Below are positions 32,902 through 43,105 of a DNA stretch of 62,700 nucleotides, one piece after another. Numbering within the stretch: position 1 is the stretch's first letter; every line of letters begins with the position of its first letter. The position numbers were made by a program, and so were the translations under genes. This DNA comes from Priapulus caudatus (taxonomy: Eukaryota > Priapulida > Priapulimorpha > Priapulimorphida > Priapulidae), in contig NW_014577732.1 of the NCBI RefSeq assembly GCF_000485595.1, forward strand, positions 185,522-248,221, read 5' to 3'. The notes beneath the pieces were generated by a model, which worked only from the letters and a program-made list of their open reading frames with translations, ran no database searches and was not told the DNA's origin.

Positions 32902-35296
32902 CAGCGGTTAGACAACTAACCATTTTTTAGTTCACTAGGTCCACGAGGACTGCGTAAAGAGAAAAAATGCTACTAGTCCTTACCAGATTCTACTAGTCCT
33001 GCGAAGGACTCTTACTAGGCGCAAAGCGATGAGCGATTGTGATTTGCGGGAGGTTAGGTGTAGGAGGGTGCGAGCCCCCTTCTGCCGGTAGGGGTACAGG
33101 GCGGTCTCTCCCAGGGCTACAAGGCGGTGTCCCCCAGAAAAGGTTTTTGTAAAAGACAATTCAATTGTATACAAATACTATGTAACTTTGATATGGAGGC
33201 ATAAGATTAAAATTTAAATTTAAATTAAATTTTAATGCGAAATAAATTTCGTCGGGCCGTACTGTGATGAGAAAATCTGTGGATCCGTTCCGCACTTATC
33301 ACACTTCATTTATAGCGCTACAAACTGTTCCGGCGCCTGTATCGGCTTATGGCCTGTAATGAACCTCTGCAGGCGCTTGTCGGTGAGGTCACGTGCTGCC
33401 GGACAATCTAACCCCTGCCTGTCAAGCTGGCACGCAGCTGACATTATACAGGACGCCTAAGCTTGACGTAATCGTGTAGGGCCTGCCGTTTTTCCAATAG
33501 CATGCTGCATTCTATATGGGTTCGCGCATTTACTAATCGCTGGATAGATTGGGCGCGACGGTGCACTCTGGCGCGTTATCACTGCTAAAAACAAATGGCG
33601 TTCTAGGTTACGATAGGGGATAAAGCCGTAAATAAGATGAAATCAGAGTTGCAAAGTCAGAAGGCTGCAAAGGACATCTGGAGGAAAGCTGATCTGCACG
33701 TACACGTACACTGGTGCCTGCGTTGGCACGTAACGTGTGGGTGCGTGCATGTGCAGCGTACACGTGCGCGCCGACTTGCCGTGGCGGTTGCAGTGTGCCA
33801 CGACACGTGCGCGGCCGTGCGTGTGGCACATGCGTGGCGTTGCACGGTACACGTGTGCGTGCGCTGAGATAGCGCACGTTACAGCGTGTGTGGCCAGCGT
33901 ACACCGTGCGTGCGTGCCAATAGGCACGTACGTGTGTGCGTGCGTGCTGCCACGTACACGTGCGGTGCGTGCGTGCAAGTGCACGTACACGTTGGCGTTG
34001 GCGTGCGTGTGGCACGTGTGTGTGTGCGGGATGCGTTGTGTCACTACACGGCGGGCGTGCGTACGTGTGGGGCACGTACACGTGCGTGCGTAATGCACGT
34101 ACACCGTGCCGTGCGTAATGCACGTGACCAATGTGCGGTGCACTGGTAGCGTGTTGTGTGTAACCGACGTGTGCCACATACACGTGCCTCGCGTGTCGTG
34201 TGCATGTACAGCGTGCGTGGCGTAGCGTGGGCATGTAACACGTGTGCAGTGCGGGTGCGTGTGCACGTAACACGTGCGTGCCGTGGCACCGTACACTGTG
34301 CGGTGCGGGCGTAGTGCTGCACGTGACACGTGCGCGCAGTGGTGCCGGTGCTGTGCACGTACAGCGTGCGTGCGGTCGTGTGCTGTGCGTGTCCCTTTTA
34401 TCACCTCTTTTGAATCGCCCACACACCAGTTTTCAATCTCAGTTCTGGCCGTCATTGGCCCCCAGCGTTTCGTGGAACAGGCATGTGGTCCTGCCATTTC
34501 ATTTTTGCTAGGATCTTTCTGTTGCCCCTCGCAGTTTCCAAACGATAGTTTGTAGTGCCGCGTGAAAAAACTACGCAGACATACAGCCTGCACCCACAGT
34601 CAATACCCTTGGCTCCGGTCATACTCATCGCCACGCGCTTGACGATTTCCAACGCTGGCTGAACACGCACGACATCTTTTTTCGTCTTATCATAGACACG
34701 CTGCGTCATCTATTTTTGCTCTCTCCTGCCCGATTTTACGTTTGGAAGGTGGAGGGCGAGCGCCGGTCCAATACTTCCACATAACAACCATTGTGGGGAT
34801 GTTAGTAGTATTACTATTGGATAATTAGTACCGTACTATTAGCTTCACTACTATTTGTATCACTGCTTTCAAGGCGGGCTTCAAGTACACACGCATGCGA
34901 ATGTGCCGGTTGCGATGTAAACCGTGGACTATGAGGGTTACATAACTGCATATTAGTGTGTGTCATTTTCTACAACTCAGGACCGTTCTGTATCTATGTC
35001 AACAGCTGTCAAGGTTTCGTGGGGCCCATTGTTTTTTAACAGATGTTTGTACTGGCCGTAGTAGGGTCTAGCATGCCTTAGAGGGGAAACTTGTTAATAG
35101 GGGACGAGTTATAATATAGCCTCTGGATCTGGATGAGAGAACGCTGGCCGCTGGGTGCAAATTTGCGGAACGTGTGAGGGACGTGGGAAATATAACTAGT
35201 CCCGTCGCGGACTAACTGCTATGGGAAACTACTATCCTTCCTGCTTTTTTTAGCTAGTCTCGGGACATAACGGACTAGCGTTAGTGTCGAACCCTG
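32902..35296. mobile_element. Probable hAT-like insertion splitting the LINE fragment
   Basis: The left end CAGCGGTTAGACAACTAAC aligns imperfectly with the inverse of the right end, GTTAGTGTCGAACCCTG. Outside, GGATCAC and AATCAC share ATCAC. The two flanks carry consecutive parts of one LINE endonuclease reading frame on the same strand. No transposase was recognised in the 2.4 kb, which includes the CACGTG-rich satellite. The boundaries are inferred. Confidence 0.4.
33690..34390. repeat. Degenerate CACGTG/GTGCGTG-rich satellite
   Basis: About 700 bp are made of shuffled GTGCGTG, CACGTACACGTG and GCACGTAC motifs, with about ten CACGTG palindromes. Long open frames on both strands (up to 316 codons) consist of His/Thr/Arg/Ala or Val/Cys/Arg repeats and are artefacts of the repeat. 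Confidence 0.85.
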
Positions 35297-35765
35297 AATC
35301 ACGATTAGGTAACTTCAATAAAAAAAACTCTACAGTTGATGTCATCTATCGACATCCGAACAATGAAATACAGCCCTTTGAAACACAAATGAATGATATT
35401 CTCCAAAATTTTAATAAATTCTTGCAAGGTAACTATTCATTTGTGGCGATTTTAACATAGATCTTTGTGAAACAGAAATCGAACAGCCAAACCAGCAACT
35501 ATATTAATATGCTCTATTCCAATCAATTTATGCCTCTAATTATTAAACAACTCATATTACCCAATCATCTAAAACACTTATTGACCATTTTTACACTAAC
35601 AATCTCAGCAATATTATAAACTCTGGTATAATTACACATGAAATTTCAGACCATTTACCGATTTTTATTTTTGTGCAACATAATAGGGTAGATCAAAAAG
35701 AGAAAATTGTCATACGTTCAATGAGAAATTTTAATCACGATATATTTTGTGATAGTCTACAACAG
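35297..35765 (+). mobile_element. LINE endonuclease fragment, right part (frameshifted)
   Basis: The translation contains DVIYRHPNNEIQPF, then after a frameshift near 35445 GDFNIDLCE, then SSKTLIDHFYTNN and GIITHEISDHLPIF. These are the classic endonuclease blocks (IYRHPN, GDFNIDL, SDHLPI) of non-LTR retrotransposons. There is no reverse transcriptase after it, so it is a dead fragment. Beyond 35765 the sequence changes to unrelated GC-rich DNA. Confidence 0.8.
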
Positions 35766-36524
35766 GAACTGGACGATCGGCAGCCCGGATATCGCGCAAA
35801 GCGCGAAAAACGCTGCGTAGCGGCACACTAACACAACAACGCTGCACTCATTGAATAGCAATTTCAATGGGGTCCACTATAGACGCAATTGTGGGGCTAT
35901 CGCTGAATTGAGCAGTTCTGGCGATTGCACGACGGGTTTGACTACCCACGTAGCTAGAGATTTCCTAGAAATGGTCGTAATTCTTGGTTCGCTACTCGGC
36001 GCGCTTGGTTTGCTGTAAAAAACGGAGTTGAACTTTTTTGTGCCAGCGACTAGTTCAGGCCCCCATATCAGTGACAGTGTTACTAGTACATATGGCCTGC
36101 GATAGATGGCGCAACAAGGCTATATGCATAGCGTTTCGCTACGACTTTCCGGCAGACGGCTCGGCCGGCTATAACCTACACTGCTCCCCGGTCGACAGTT
36201 CCACATGCTACACTAACTAACTTCAGTGTAGCGAAGGATACTTGCCGGAGTGAAGGTGGCGAACGGGTACCAGTCTAGCTATAACCCCACAAACTCCATC
36301 CAGCGCCCGTTTGTACACTCGTAGTTTCTACGGAGTTAGTTTAGCTCTAGGGTACTAGTACTACAGCTAATTAGTTTATCTAGTACTGCCCCGTGTCCGA
36401 TCCCCCGCTGCCGCTGGAACATAGGTGTTTGTTTACGTTTGGTGTACATTGGTCGGCCATTGATGGCGTACCAACGCTGATCCAGGCATCCGTACTGTGA
36501 TAATATGGGAAAATGTACGATATT

Positions 36525-36605
36525 TAGCGATGTCGCAATAGCCGCAGTTGTTAAAGCGCCAGTGCTACTGGCGCGAACGTTGCTGGTTCAATCCCCGCAT
36601 TGGCA
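36525..36605 (+). repeat. tRNA-derived sequence (SINE head or tRNA-Ser-like pseudogene)
   Basis: It has an A-box-like TAGCCGCAGTTG and a B-box GGTTCAATCCC, both good pol III promoter matches. Between them CGCCA-GTGCTAC-TGGCG can fold as an anticodon arm with GCT at the anticodon position. GCTGG and CCCGC pair as a T-arm. The acceptor stem pairs poorly, so I read it as a decayed tRNA or SINE head rather than a functional tRNA gene. Confidence 0.45.
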
Positions 36606-36766
36606 AAATATTTCCCCTCATTTATTTATGTTATCGCTGCTGGTTTTCATTATAACGTTTTTTCATTACACCTTCTACCATGTTCGTGCGTCTATCATGC
36701 GTCTATCGTCTATGCGTCTATCATGCGTCTATCATGTTCGTCTGTTCTAACTATGTGGAATTATAG

Positions 36767-36945
36767 GATACTAAGTTAACTCTGAGTTACTCTGAGTCTT
36801 GCTCCGAGTTAACTCTCAGTTATTTAACTCAGGATTTAATCCATGTTTATGAAACCCAAATTTAACTCGGAGTTTACTAACTCAGAGTTAGTGAGTTTAA
36901 CTCAGAGTTAGTCTTAACTCAGGGTTAAAGTTAATCCACGACTGT
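36767..36945. repeat. Degenerate AACTCAGAGTTA-type palindromic repeats
   Basis: Several copies of AACTC(A/G)GAGTTA and TTAACTCAGG occur here, and a related TTAACTCGGATTAAACTCAG lies at about 38748-38770. They could be eroded ends of a transposon spanning 36.8-38.8 kb, but I could not define it. Confidence 0.35.
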
Positions 36946-38174
36946 GGAACGGGGTCCAGGATACCACTGCCACAATCAAACTGCATGCAGTGCCCCTTCG
37001 CACACTCAAGATACCACTGCCACAATGCTAGCACTATTTTTAAAGTGGGCGGAGCTCGAGGAAAATCCAGCGAATGAAGATTCGTAAACAGCACATGATT
37101 TGAAAAAGGTAAATGGGCGCACAATCCGCGTACTATTTCGTATCACTATTTTATAAAAATTTTCATGAAATAACGGTCAGATTTTTAATATCTTTGCAAC
37201 TTTTATACACAACAGTTATACATTCTCCGGCGGTCATATATGCGCCATTCAGCAATATAAGTCTAACTACGCGTGACAGATGTCATCCAAATCTATCATA
37301 TTAAGGAAGTTGCCATTTCACGTTACATGAAGAACTTCAGGCAAAACAACGTCGCCGGCATCTTCAACATGACCGCTGTCAACAGTTCCCTTCAACACGA
37401 CGTAGGTACTGCTGTCATGACGTTCTGTAGCAGCACAAAGCAGAGCAATACGCAGAGGAATCAGTTCGATGTTACGAATAGCCACATAATGCGCATACTC
37501 TCTCGTACAACATCCTCATCCATTTCTTCATGCAATCATGGTGTGAGCTCTCTGATGTTCACATATCCAGAGAGACATGACACAAGATTGCGTGGCACAG
37601 CTTTGCTGTTGATCCTAAGCGCTGCGCTAATAACTTCATGTCTGCTGCTTGTTCTATTTCCAATTATGTTCAATTTTGTTTTTGTTTTATTGTTACCATA
37701 CTACAAACATTTTGTTCAAATATTTCTAGATTCATACATCTTATTCTTAATCTTATGACAGATGTCTTTATACTTAATTAAATGACCGTATGGTCTTTTC
37801 GCCATCCCTTCACTGCACGTTATTTATATTTTGCAAATCCTTGTATCTGCTGATAATGAAAGTGATAAAATAAACTCGCTTATCTTAATATCTGTCACTG
37901 CGCTTGGAAGTTCAAGTACGGTACTGAACTTGGAAGTGGAAAAGTTTTCGTGGAATTTGGAAAGGTGTTCACCGTGTTGCTCAAGAACAATAACACATGA
38001 AACATAAAAAGTCATATCTAAACACGATTATTACGTATCACGATACTAGAAAAAATACTGACTTACAATATACCCTTGACTTGACCCCTTCCGAAGAATA
38101 AAGGCAATTAAAATTAGCACACAACAAGCTCCGATTACTAACATCTGCCAGCACCGGACTCATACACTGATACT

Positions 38175-38251
38175 TGACTGGTACCCGTCCCTTCTCACGC
38201 GCTCGAGCGGAGCTATATCGAGCGTGTGAGAAGGGACAGGTACCAGTCTAA
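38175..38251. repeat. Imperfect inverted repeat (hairpin)
   Basis: GACTGGTACCCGTCCCTTCT, extended by CACGCGCTCGA, pairs with TCGAGCGTGTGAGAAGGGAC, extended by AGGTACCAGTC, across a short loop. The stem is about 32 bp with few mismatches. No feature nearby explains it. Confidence 0.75.
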
Positions 38252-38879
38252 CACTAACACGGGACGAGTTCCGGAACCGCGATTTACCATGAAGGCTGAT
38301 TGGCTCCTTGGCAGGTCACGTGCTACGATATTTTCCGGTATAGAGGTCAATATTGTTTACCATGGAGCTGAGCATGTGCATGCAATGTACATGAGCATTT
38401 CTCAGCCAGAGATGCTGCCCACAGGCAGTTGGAACGTTTCAATAGTAAATTGATAGTAAACAAACACGAAATGTAGACACGAAAAGTTTCTCTACTCTCT
38501 CTCCCCCAATTATTGCCGATTTGTTAGTTGCCAACTAAGTTGTTTAGTTGGATATGTTGCCCATAAAAATAATAATAAGTCAATTTACCAGGAAAATCCT
38601 CAGTTTATTAAATTAAAGGCAGTGACCCAGCTAATACATATTCAAACATAGCATTCCACTACAAAGTAAATGACAGTTGCGAGAGTTATAGACAGTTTAT
38701 GCAAAATTTTATTTTTTACGAGCTGGGTAAACAGTATTTTTTAATTTTAACTCGGATTAAACTCAGTCAGCTAGCTCGTACTCTACCTTAGCATGGAAGT
38801 GAGATGAGATCAATTTGTAGATCAAATGTAGTTAATGTAAATGATTATGTAGTCTGTTATCACACAATTCATACACCAA

Positions 38880-40715
38880 TCATAATTCTGAGTGTCTCGA
38901 TTTGCTCATTCTTGGTCCTTTTCGCTTCTGCTGTTTCTTCTGTTTCTTTGCTTCTTTCTTCGCCTGTGAGTAAAATAATGTTACAGAAATTATTACAGAT
39001 TTCTGATAAATAACATACAGGACACAATATAATAATAACATCCAATGTTGAGATAGACACCAAGAACAGAAAATTTGATAACAACTTTTATCAATAAGAT
39101 TCATAAAAAAAAACTCTCATGATGTTGAACTAGTTCCTTTTTAGCAGTAATAAATTTTTGTTTAATTGTACCACCAGTGAAATCCCATTTTGCATCTTAT
39201 ACTGAAGTATCATATCTAGTAATACAGATATGGCTTCATGGCAGTTAGGTTGCGGGCTAGTAGTATTAGAGCAACCTCTTCCTGTTGCTCCTTAAGTTTA
39301 GCCTGCTGCTTCAAAAACTCTTCCCTGAATGGGTTCTCATAGTTTGGATCTCTCTCTGTCAGGTTTAGCTCCTGTGATATCAAGTATAAGAGCTTGACAT
39401 CCTACATGTAAAAAATGCAAATAACTGACGTTCAGCAAACCAATGTTTAAATACATACTTACTGTATACATTAGGTCATTACAGCTTGTACAAAAAGTGT
39501 ATATGCATAATAGATAAGACATGTTATGGTAAATTATCATAAATGTTGTAATGCAATATATATTTTCCTAAGTACTATTATGATTTGTCTCGACATCAAA
39601 GTTAAATTTGCACGAAGGTAACTAATCCAATAATAACACATGGTATGCAAATGATTTCTGTATGTAATGATTAAACCAGGATAAGATTAAACCAGTGAAC
39701 TTGACAAAACCTGGATAGCAATGAGGAAGGAATATGCACCTGTTCTGGATAGAAATTGCTGTCATTGCAAAATCCTAGACTCCATCGGGACAGAAGTTGC
39801 CAGTCCTTTCTCGCTGCATACATTTTGTGGACCATGTCTGGAAAGCGCAGGAGCAGATCCCCAAACATGGCCATGTTTTCGAGTATGTGCGCGACGGCTT
39901 CTCTCAGCGCTGAATCACTTGGGAAATCATCGCCTGGTACGATAGACACGACATGAGATTAATGGTCAGTGTATACAACTTATTTACATGCAACTGACGG
40001 CTATCTGGCAAAAATAGCTTTAAAACATTAGAGCACTAATTCACCTGATAGGTTTATACGATTGCAGTTATCTCCTTCTTTTAAAAAATATATTTTTACC
40101 TGCGATGAATCCTGCTTCCTGTAGAATCACTTGTACCTTGGACATCACCTCAAACATCTTGTTTAATACTGTTTGTATCATCTTGTACTGCGTTGCATAA
40201 TTTGTCATGCCCGTTAGCGGCTGGATTGCGAATCGCTGCTCCTTTCGCTTTACAAGGAACATCTTCTGGTACAGCTGTAATGGCGTGAGTTGGCCCGTCT
40301 CATTGCGTTGAGCAGGTTTAGTAGTAGTAGTACTAGTGGTACTCGATCGACGCTCATCTTCTGTTGGTGTCAGCAAACCATGACTCGGATCCACGTCAAC
40401 ATCCGCTCCGTTAGGATTATCTGTCATAATTACGTAGTCTGACTGAGCTTCGTATGCATTTTGCTCGTCATCTGCACGGCGCGATATTGAATCTCGAGTT
40501 GAGATGATTGTTGACGGAATGTCATTACGCGCTGTCTCCTGTTTAGAGCCGTATGCATTGCCTGCATCTTCATGAGGTTCTTGTAGTTCTGCACCGATGT
40601 CTGAATCGACTTTAGTTTCTGCCTCTACTTTAGACGTTGTTGTCGGCATTGTAGATAGGGACAGAAACGACAACAGAACAGTGTAAAAGATTATATGATA
40701 ATCGTGCCGGTTCAT
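38880..40715 (-). CDS. CCDC134: CCDC134, complete four-exon gene with long N-terminal extension
   Basis: Exons: 40100-40715, 39740-39933, 39276-39401, 38880-38963; 1020 nt, 339 aa, all phases consistent. Identified by LQLYQKMFLVKRKEQR, VAHILENMAMFGDLLLRFP, LLSRWSLGFCN, YENPFREEF and the C-terminus KGPRMSKSRHSEL, which closely follows vertebrate CCDC134. That protein is a secretory-pathway/ER protein with a KDEL-like tail, here HSEL. The start gives a signal peptide (hydrophobic run IIFYTVLLSFLSLS at residues 9-22). Vertebrate CCDC134 is about 229 aa; the extra 110 or so residues are a low-complexity Ser/Thr/Asp/Glu segment between signal peptide and conserved domain, all inside exon 1. The donor at the end of exon 3 (GTTGCT) is weak but is the only one that keeps frame into the Lys-rich tail. 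Confidence 0.92.
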
Positions 40716-42381
40716 CTTTGAACAGACAATAAGCGGTCCTTATAAAAACAAATAAACTCAACTTAGATTTAGAAAATCGCTATTGCACATGCCGTCTCAT
40801 TTCGAGTAGATTTCGTCAATAAAGTATTCATGAAAACGTAACAAATATTGTAACAAATTAATAAACAACTTCATTACTTTTGAGTGGGCGCTGCCATATT
40901 GAATAGATTAATGTTCACTTGTTTATAATTTAACCCGACCTGACCCTGAGACCAATATAGGGCATATAGGAACCCTGAACTTGGCCCATAGAAATATATA
41001 GAGACACTAGTCTAACTATTTTATTATTTCTATGGTCTAACCACTGACCACTGCGCTGTATATAATATCATATATACATAATTTAGTTTGATTTATTTAC
41101 TACGGTACATTGGATAAAAAATCTCGAAAAAACTCTCATCTCGACAGCTAATAATACATAATACATAATATTAGTTATTAAACATGTTAATTATTATATC
41201 AGGATTGTATAATATAGGTATATACATTCTATATTATACACTCCTGGTTATAGCAAAAGCTAATAATAAATGTAATAATAATAATGTATTATATTAGCTC
41301 TTGATTATATACAGCTCAGTGGTACGTCTGACCGGGTCATCACTGGAAAAAAGCGCAGACCTGTGCATGCACGTTCATATATTCAACCCCCCCCCCGCGA
41401 GAAGCAGCGTTCTCTAGGAATAAACGTGCGCGTCTTCATTATGTGCCAGAAAATACGTATAATTTGCAAAAACTATATAATGGTGCATTGTGACCCTAAC
41501 CCTAACCCTATTAAAAAAAATTAAAATTTAATTGTTGTAAAAATTATTTGTTGTTATTAAATTGTTGTAAATAAATCATGTAAATATTTGCGTTAATGGA
41601 AAAAAAATAGTTAAATAGATAAAGATGAGAAAAATACAGAAAACAGGTAAATAATATAAAAATTGATGTGATTCGATCCAAGGACTTTTGAACCGTAATC
41701 CTGTGCTGTACCCGTTCGACTATTTAGGATTATTGGCGTTCCAGATTATGGATGTGCCATGAATATGAGAACACTGTGACATCATTGAGGCAGTTCAGGA
41801 ATCCATGTTTAACCCGCCTCTTGAGGGTCAAAAGGTTATCAGACACTTACTCTTCGCACGTCAGTGGAAAGCACATTTCATGGTCCTTTCAATAAAGTGA
41901 TAAAAATGTTAGGTCAGCGCTGAAACAAAAAAGTTTTTCACTCTGTCCATTAGGCCATGTCCTCAGAAAATGTCTGATATCTGACCTTTCCCCCACTGCC
42001 CTTTGACCTGTGACCTCTAATTTCGCACTTGTGATGGGTTTCCTGCCCATGACACTATACACTGTCACCGAATATTAAGAGCATAGGTCGAGCCGTTAAG
42101 ATTTGTGCCGCAATTCCGTATTTCCTCCTATACCTTAAGTTAAGGGGTAAATATTCCCCCTGCGTTTACACATCTTGACCTTTGACCCTTGACCCCCAAA
42201 TTTGTTATCCCGAGTCCTTTTCACGATTCCCCCCCCCCAGACAACCCGAATATCGTGACCGTACGTCGTGCGCTTAAGATTTGCATATTGCATATTGCTA
42301 TATTGCATTAGTAATTACCTCCGCGCAAACGGAGGTCATGCAATCGCTCGCATGTGTGTGTTCGTGTATGTGTGTAGCCAC
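40716..42381. other. Intergenic repeats before the large gap
   Basis: AT-rich, with palindromic stretches at about 41150-41290 (CAGGATTG/CACTCCTGG and AATACATAATATTAG types). From about 41740 dispersed-repeat sequence rich in TTGACCTTTGACC-type runs leads to ATTACCTCCGCGCAAACGGAGGTCATG (about 42315) and then into the N gap. No gene. Confidence 0.5.
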
Positions 42382-42987
42382 NNNNNNNNNNNNNNNNNNN
42401 NNNNNNNNNNNNNNNNNNNNNNNNNNNNNNNNNNNNNNNNNNNNNNNNNNNNNNNNNNNNNNNNNNNNNNNNNNNNNNNNNNNNNNNNNNNNNNNNNNNN
42501 NNNNNNNNNNNNNNNNNNNNNNNNNNNNNNNNNNNNNNNNNNNNNNNNNNNNNNNNNNNNNNNNNNNNNNNNNNNNNNNNNNNNNNNNNNNNNNNNNNNN
42601 NNNNNNNNNNNNNNNNNNNNNNNNNNNNNNNNNNNNNNNNNNNNNNNNNNNNNNNNNNNNNNNNNNNNNNNNNNNNNNNNNNNNNNNNNNNNNNNNNNNN
42701 NNNNNNNNNNNNNNNNNNNNNNNNNNNNNNNNNNNNNNNNNNNNNNNNNNNNNNNNNNNNNNNNNNNNNNNNNNNNNNNNNNNNNNNNNNNNNNNNNNNN
42801 NNNNNNNNNNNNNNNNNNNNNNNNNNNNNNNNNNNNNNNNNNNNNNNNNNNNNNNNNNNNNNNNNNNNNNNNNNNNNNNNNNNNNNNNNNNNNNNNNNNN
42901 NNNNNNNNNNNNNNNNNNNNNNNNNNNNNNNNNNNNNNNNNNNNNNNNNNNNNNNNNNNNNNNNNNNNNNNNNNNNNNNNNNNNNNN
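42382..42987. other. Assembly gap, 606 N
   Basis: A run of N. The flanks (ACCTCCGCGCAAACGGAGGT on the left, GCGGAGGTATGCACTCTCCG on the right) look like opposite ends of one dispersed repeat, so the gap most likely lies inside that element. Confidence 0.98.
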
Positions 42988-43105
42988 GGCGAGTCAGCAG
43001 CAGGCGAGTCAGTCAGCAGCCGCCACCAGCGAGCACATACATGTTACATGCTCGCGGAGGTATGCACTCTCCGTGAGTGCCCTCGGTCTAGTTGTAGATA
43101 GTTTT
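42988..43105 (+). repeat. Dispersed repeat end, homologous to 26885-27010
   Basis: Short GGCGAGTCAGCAG repeats are followed by ACATACATGTTACATGCTCG and GGAGGTATGCACTCTCCGTG. This matches the reverse complement of the stretch in the SLC22 intron. Confidence 0.7.

Noticed and set aside
33608-34593. Open frames up to 316 codons around the CACGTG satellite
   Set aside because: All reading frames are open because of the repeat, and amino-acid content is repetitive His/Thr/Arg or Val/Cys/Arg.
41490-41512. CCCTAACCCTAACCCTA, telomere-like repeat
   Set aside because: Fewer than three and a half units; too short to claim an interstitial telomere or fusion point.
41650-41765. tRNA-like sequence on the minus strand (A-box-like TAGTCGAACGGG, B-box-like GGATCGAATC)
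   Set aside because: The anticodon arm does not pair and the B-box is imperfect; at best an old tRNA-derived repeat.
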